15,681 nt of DNA from UBA7445 sp042096455 (GTDB taxonomy: Bacteria > Verrucomicrobiota > Verrucomicrobiia > Opitutales > Coraliomargaritaceae): positions 1-15,681 of the forward strand of contig JBELLU010000041.1 of NCBI GenBank assembly GCA_042096455.1, given 5' to 3'. The notes beneath the pieces were generated by a model. That model saw only the letters and a program-made list of their open reading frames with translations, ran no database searches and was not told the origin of the DNA. This document shows, piece after piece, positions 14,140 through 15,681 of this stretch (positions are counted from its first letter, which is position 1; each line of letters begins with the position of its first letter). A program made the position numbers and the translations under genes.

Positions 14140-14571
14140 ATGCTCAAAGGTATCTCACCCCTCCTCTCTCCCGAACTCCTCGCCACCCTCGCACGCATGG
14201 GACACGGCGATACTATCATCCTTGCTGATGCCCACTTCCCCGGTGAGAGCTTCAACGAAAACATCCTCCGCGCCGACGGGCTCCGCATCCCCGACCTCAT
14301 CGAAGGCATCCTCCCCCTCTTCGAACTCGACGCCTACGTCCCCGATCCCCTCATCATGATGGCCGCCGTCGAAGGCGACACCCTCGACCCACAAGTCGAA
14401 AGCGACTACCGCGCCGCCATCGAAAAACACGCCCCCCAAGCCCCCGCCATCGCCCGCGTCGACCGTTTCGATTTCTACGACCTCGCCCAAGAAGCCTTCG
14501 CCGTTGTCATGACCGGAGAAACCGCCAAATACGGCAACCTCCTCCTCAAAAAAGGCGTAACGCCTAGCTAA
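14140..14571 (+). CDS. fucU: L-fucose mutarotase
   Basis: Protein of 143 residues, RbsD/FucU family, that speeds interconversion of the alpha and beta pyranose anomers of L-fucose. It aligns over its whole length with E. coli FucU (140 residues). Shared blocks are SPLLSPELLATLARMGHGD (catalytic H22), DAHFPGES, RADGLRIPDLIEGILPLFELD, MMAAVEGDTLDP, RFDFYDLAQEAFAVVMTGE and the end AKYGNLLLKKGVTP. Last gene of the fucose operon. A mutarotase matters when the next enzyme uses one anomer only, as an anomeric (GHMP) kinase would. Its last codons overlap, on the other strand, a hairpin with a T tract, and its last 47 coding bases shortly before the stop are repeated at 15223-15269. Confidence 0.97.
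   Translation: MLKGISPLLSPELLATLARMGHGDTIILADAHFPGESFNENILRADGLRIPDLIEGILPLFELDAYVPDPLIMMAAVEGDTLDPQVESDYRAAIEKHAPQAPAIARVDRFDFYDLAQEAFAVVMTGETAKYGNLLLKKGVTPS
14517..14563 (+). repeat. 47-bp direct repeat, copy 1, within the fucU 3' end
   Basis: Identical to 15223-15269 except for one base (T at 14543, G at 15249). The two copies lie 706 bp apart and bracket the toxin-antitoxin pair. This copy keeps the residue expected of FucU (Leu), so it belongs to the intact gene. Confidence 0.93.
14548..14565 (-). terminator. Intrinsic terminator for the toxin-antitoxin operon, inside fucU
   Basis: On the minus strand the sequence reads AGGCG TTA CGCCT followed directly by TTTTT, a perfect 5-bp stem, 3-base loop and T tract. 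It begins 28 bp past the relE-like stop. On the plus strand the same bases encode the last residues of FucU (KKGVTP), so the coding end of one gene doubles as the terminator of the convergent one. The stem is short, so efficiency is uncertain. Confidence 0.6.
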
Positions 14572-14592
14572 GACCCATTTGACCGATTGCGA

Positions 14593-14880
14593 CTAGCGGC
14601 TTCGGCGCTTCGCCTTCAAATAGACATCCGAGCGTTCCCGCTTACCTACCGTGATAACAATGACGGAAATCGTCCCGCGATCGACCTCATAAACCAACCG
14701 ATACCCCGAGGAACGAAGCTTTATTTTATAGTGGTTCTTGTAGCCGTGCAACCGGTCCGCGGGCACGATCGGTGCTTCGAGGCGTTCCCGAAGTTTCTTC
14801 TTTAATTGTTCCCGAATCGTAGCACCGATTTTATTCCATTCCTTCAGCGCACTCGGGAGAAACTTAAGCTTATAACGCAT
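14593..14880 (-). CDS. relE: RelE-type mRNA interferase toxin
   Basis: Type II toxin of 95 residues, the same size as E. coli RelE and very similar to it: ALKEWNKIGATIREQLKKKL near the N-terminus, YKIKLRSSGYRLVYEV in the middle and VGKRERSDVY at the end. These hold the lysines, arginines and tyrosine known to cleave mRNA in the ribosomal A site (K52, K54, R61, R81 and Y87 in E. coli), so it should be active. The ATG at 14880 lies inside the antitoxin gene (11-bp overlap), so translation is probably coupled to the antitoxin. It converges on fucU with 21 bp between stops. Confidence 0.93.
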   Translation of the reverse strand: MRYKLKFLPSALKEWNKIGATIREQLKKKLRERLEAPIVPADRLHGYKNHYKIKLRSSGYRLVYEVDRGTISVIVITVGKRERSDVYLKAKRRSR

Positions 14881-15121
14881 CCAGACTTATTTCTTTGGCG
14901 CGCGCCTTCTCCCCTTTTCTTTGCTCAATGATTCCTCGCAATTCCTGATCCTCAATCAAGTTACTGATCCATTCATACGTCTCCGCGGGAATCAAATAAG
15001 CAGTCGGCCTATTGTGGTTGAGAATCGCCACCGCTTCACCATTCGCCTGCTCGATCAGCTGGCTCGGATTCTTTTTCAACTCAGTGATACTCGCAGAATA
15101 TGGACTTAAAATAGGACTCAT
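14870..15121 (-). CDS. Phd/YefM-type antitoxin paired with the RelE-like toxin
   Basis: Antitoxin of 83 residues. The N-terminal part fits the Phd/YefM DNA-binding fold: SASITELKKNPSQLIEQANGEAVAILNHNRPTAYLIPAETYEW, about residues 9-51. A charged, probably flexible C-terminal tail (EDQELRGIIEQRKGEKARAKEISLDAL) would wrap and block the toxin. The gene comes first and overlaps the toxin start by 11 bp, the usual order. Pairing of a Phd/YefM-fold antitoxin with a RelE toxin is known and common. The upstream sequence has repeated AGCACT boxes and a palindrome that could be autoregulatory sites. Confidence 0.9.
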   Translation of the reverse strand: MSPILSPYSASITELKKNPSQLIEQANGEAVAILNHNRPTAYLIPAETYEWISNLIEDQELRGIIEQRKGEKARAKEISLDAL

Positions 15122-15124
15122 AAT

Positions 15125-15142
15125 AGCACTAAATTAAGCACT
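15125..15142. promoter_or_regulatory. Candidate antitoxin operator: two AGCACT boxes
   Basis: AGCACT occurs at 15125-15130 and 15137-15142, 12 bp apart, in the 4-21 bp before the antitoxin ATG. Read on the minus strand, TTGAAG and TAATTT (16 bp apart) form a weak promoter over and beside the same boxes. Type II antitoxins usually repress their own promoter, so this is a reasonable binding site, but it is inferred only. Confidence 0.4.
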
Positions 15143-15158
15143 TTTTTTCAGTCTTCAA

Positions 15159-15184
15159 GCTTTTATAAAGGATTCCATAAAAGC
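15159..15184. repeat. 8-bp perfect inverted repeat upstream of the antitoxin
   Basis: GCTTTTAT (15159-15166) pairs with ATAAAAGC (15177-15184) around a 10-base centre. No T tract follows on either strand, so it is not a typical terminator. It could be a second operator for the antitoxin or part of the boundary of the inserted segment. The minus strand also shows TATAAA here. Confidence 0.5.
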
Positions 15185-15222
15185 CAAGCCTGAGACCGCC
15201 ATCTCCCCATTAGCCAAAGCCA

Positions 15223-15292
15223 AGAAACCGCCAAATACGGCAACCTCCGCCTCAAAAAAGGCGTAACGCTTGAGCGGAAGGTTCTTAATTAA
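15223..15292 (+). pseudogene. Detached 3' fragment of fucU (direct repeat copy 2)
   Basis: The first 47 bases (15223-15269) match the fucU 3' end at 46 of 47 positions. In the fucU frame they encode ETAKYGNLRLKKGVT, then a changed tail LERKVLN and a TAA at 15290-15292. Upstream there is no resemblance to fucU, and an in-frame TGA lies at 15191-15193, so this is only a scrap with no start. The single difference changes Leu to Arg. The terminator-like hairpin is weakened here because the second arm reads CGCTT instead of CGCCT. The stretch 15122-15363 holds nothing else that looks coding. Confidence 0.88.
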
Positions 15293-15363
15293 TCCCATTG
15301 AACCTCACATGCTAAATAATTACTTAAAAGAATACGAACTAATTCGCCCGAACCTTGGCTAAC

Positions 15364-15681
15364 CTAATATTGATACCTTCCAGGTTGCACAACATTCCAG
15401 TCACTCCAAGAGTGCCATAATGTATCTTTTCCCTTTAAGAAAGATCGACTCCCTAATTCAGGATATAAATGAATGTTTGGAGGAATAACAAACTGATCAG
15501 ATTCCTCTTTATTCATCATCATAATAGGAACGATTGTAACATTACTAGGTTGGTCCATTCGTTGAAGACTCAATTCAAAGTCCAGATGGCCACGCGCTAG
15601 CTTTAGAATAATTTTTTCAATACGATTCATCTCTGGTTTCCAGTAATTCATTTTTTTTGATAAACTTTTACGAGATGATGA
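15364..15681 (-). CDS. Uncharacterised protein, C-terminal part (possibly of an HNH-type protein); runs off the right edge
   Basis: The frame is open to the window end, giving 105 residues before the TAG at 15364-15366. An ATG at 15651 could start a 95-residue protein, but the preceding codons (SSSRKSLSKK) stay open and the region reads like the tail of a longer protein. Recognisable segments are EKIILKLARGHLDFEL, PSNVTIVPI and, at the end, WSDWNVVQPGRYQY. I have seen similar KLARGH and VQPGRYRY tails in uncharacterised bacterial proteins, some annotated as HNH endonucleases. No HNH residues are in view, so the function stays open. Base composition is more AT-rich than in the fucose operon, which suggests a different history. 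Confidence 0.6.
   Translation of the reverse strand, partial: SSSRKSLSKKMNYWKPEMNRIEKIILKLARGHLDFELSLQRMDQPSNVTIVPIMMMNKEESDQFVIPPNIHLYPELGSRSFLKGKDTLWHSWSDWNVVQPGRYQY

Noticed and set aside
15122..15363. Possible small RNA or further gene between the antitoxin and the right-edge gene
   Set aside because: Only the AGCACT boxes, the palindrome and the fucU fragment are visible; there is no convincing promoter-terminator pair or start codon with coding character.
1..15681. CRISPR arrays, tRNA or rRNA genes, insertion-sequence transposases
   Set aside because: No regularly spaced repeats, no tRNA cloverleaf, no rRNA-like stretch and no transposase or integrase motifs were seen on either strand.

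Overview
The window looks like a chromosomal piece of a marine-type, carbohydrate-degrading Verrucomicrobiota bacterium, perhaps class Opitutae. This is an inference from gene content: a Tat-exported Gfo/Idh/MocA oxidoreductase beside ThuA and DUF1080 proteins, AraC regulators beside each sugar locus, mid-range GC with C-ending codons, and mostly no Shine-Dalgarno sequences. The taxon cannot be proved from the sequence alone.

Layout. (A) 1-4089, minus strand: a four-gene operon running off the left edge. In transcription order it encodes a ketose 3-epimerase-like TIM barrel (GTG start), a secreted DUF1080-ThuA fusion, a secreted ThuA protein, and a Tat-signal Gfo/Idh/MocA oxidoreductase. The set fits a keto-glycoside (3-keto sugar) degradation pathway. 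A divergent PAS-AraC regulator (4169-4927) is the likely switch, and direct repeats lie in the shared promoter region. (B) 4924-8115: a GT2 polyprenyl-phosphate-sugar-synthase-like glycosyltransferase diverges from a large membrane protein of the Agl23/TIGR03663 type. That gene overlaps an ApbE-like FMN transferase by ATGA. (C) 8078-14571: an L-fucose locus. An AraC regulator diverges from fucP, fucI, an SGNH hydrolase, a two-domain protein (HxGH cytidylyltransferase fused to a compact fucokinase-like GHMP kinase) and fucU, all tightly spaced on the plus strand. (D) 14572-15681: a convergent RelE/Phd-YefM-type toxin-antitoxin pair, a duplicated 3' fragment of fucU, and the C-terminal part of an unidentified protein running off the right edge.

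How the fucose genes could work together: FucP imports L-fucose, FucU interconverts its anomers and FucI makes L-fuculose. The SGNH enzyme could remove acetyl groups. No fuculokinase (FucK) or fuculose-phosphate aldolase (FucA) is present. The kinase-nucleotidyltransferase fusion sits in their place, which raises the possibility of an anomeric kinase step and a nucleotide-activated fucose, or an unusual kinase for catabolism. This fusion is the best candidate here for undescribed biochemistry.

The second notable structure is a 47-bp direct repeat (46/47 identical). It consists of the 3' end of fucU, occurs 706 bp apart, and brackets the toxin-antitoxin pair exactly. It looks like an insertion into the fucU 3' end that kept or restored an intact gene. 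The same fucU end carries, on the opposite strand, a hairpin plus T tract that would terminate the toxin-antitoxin transcript.
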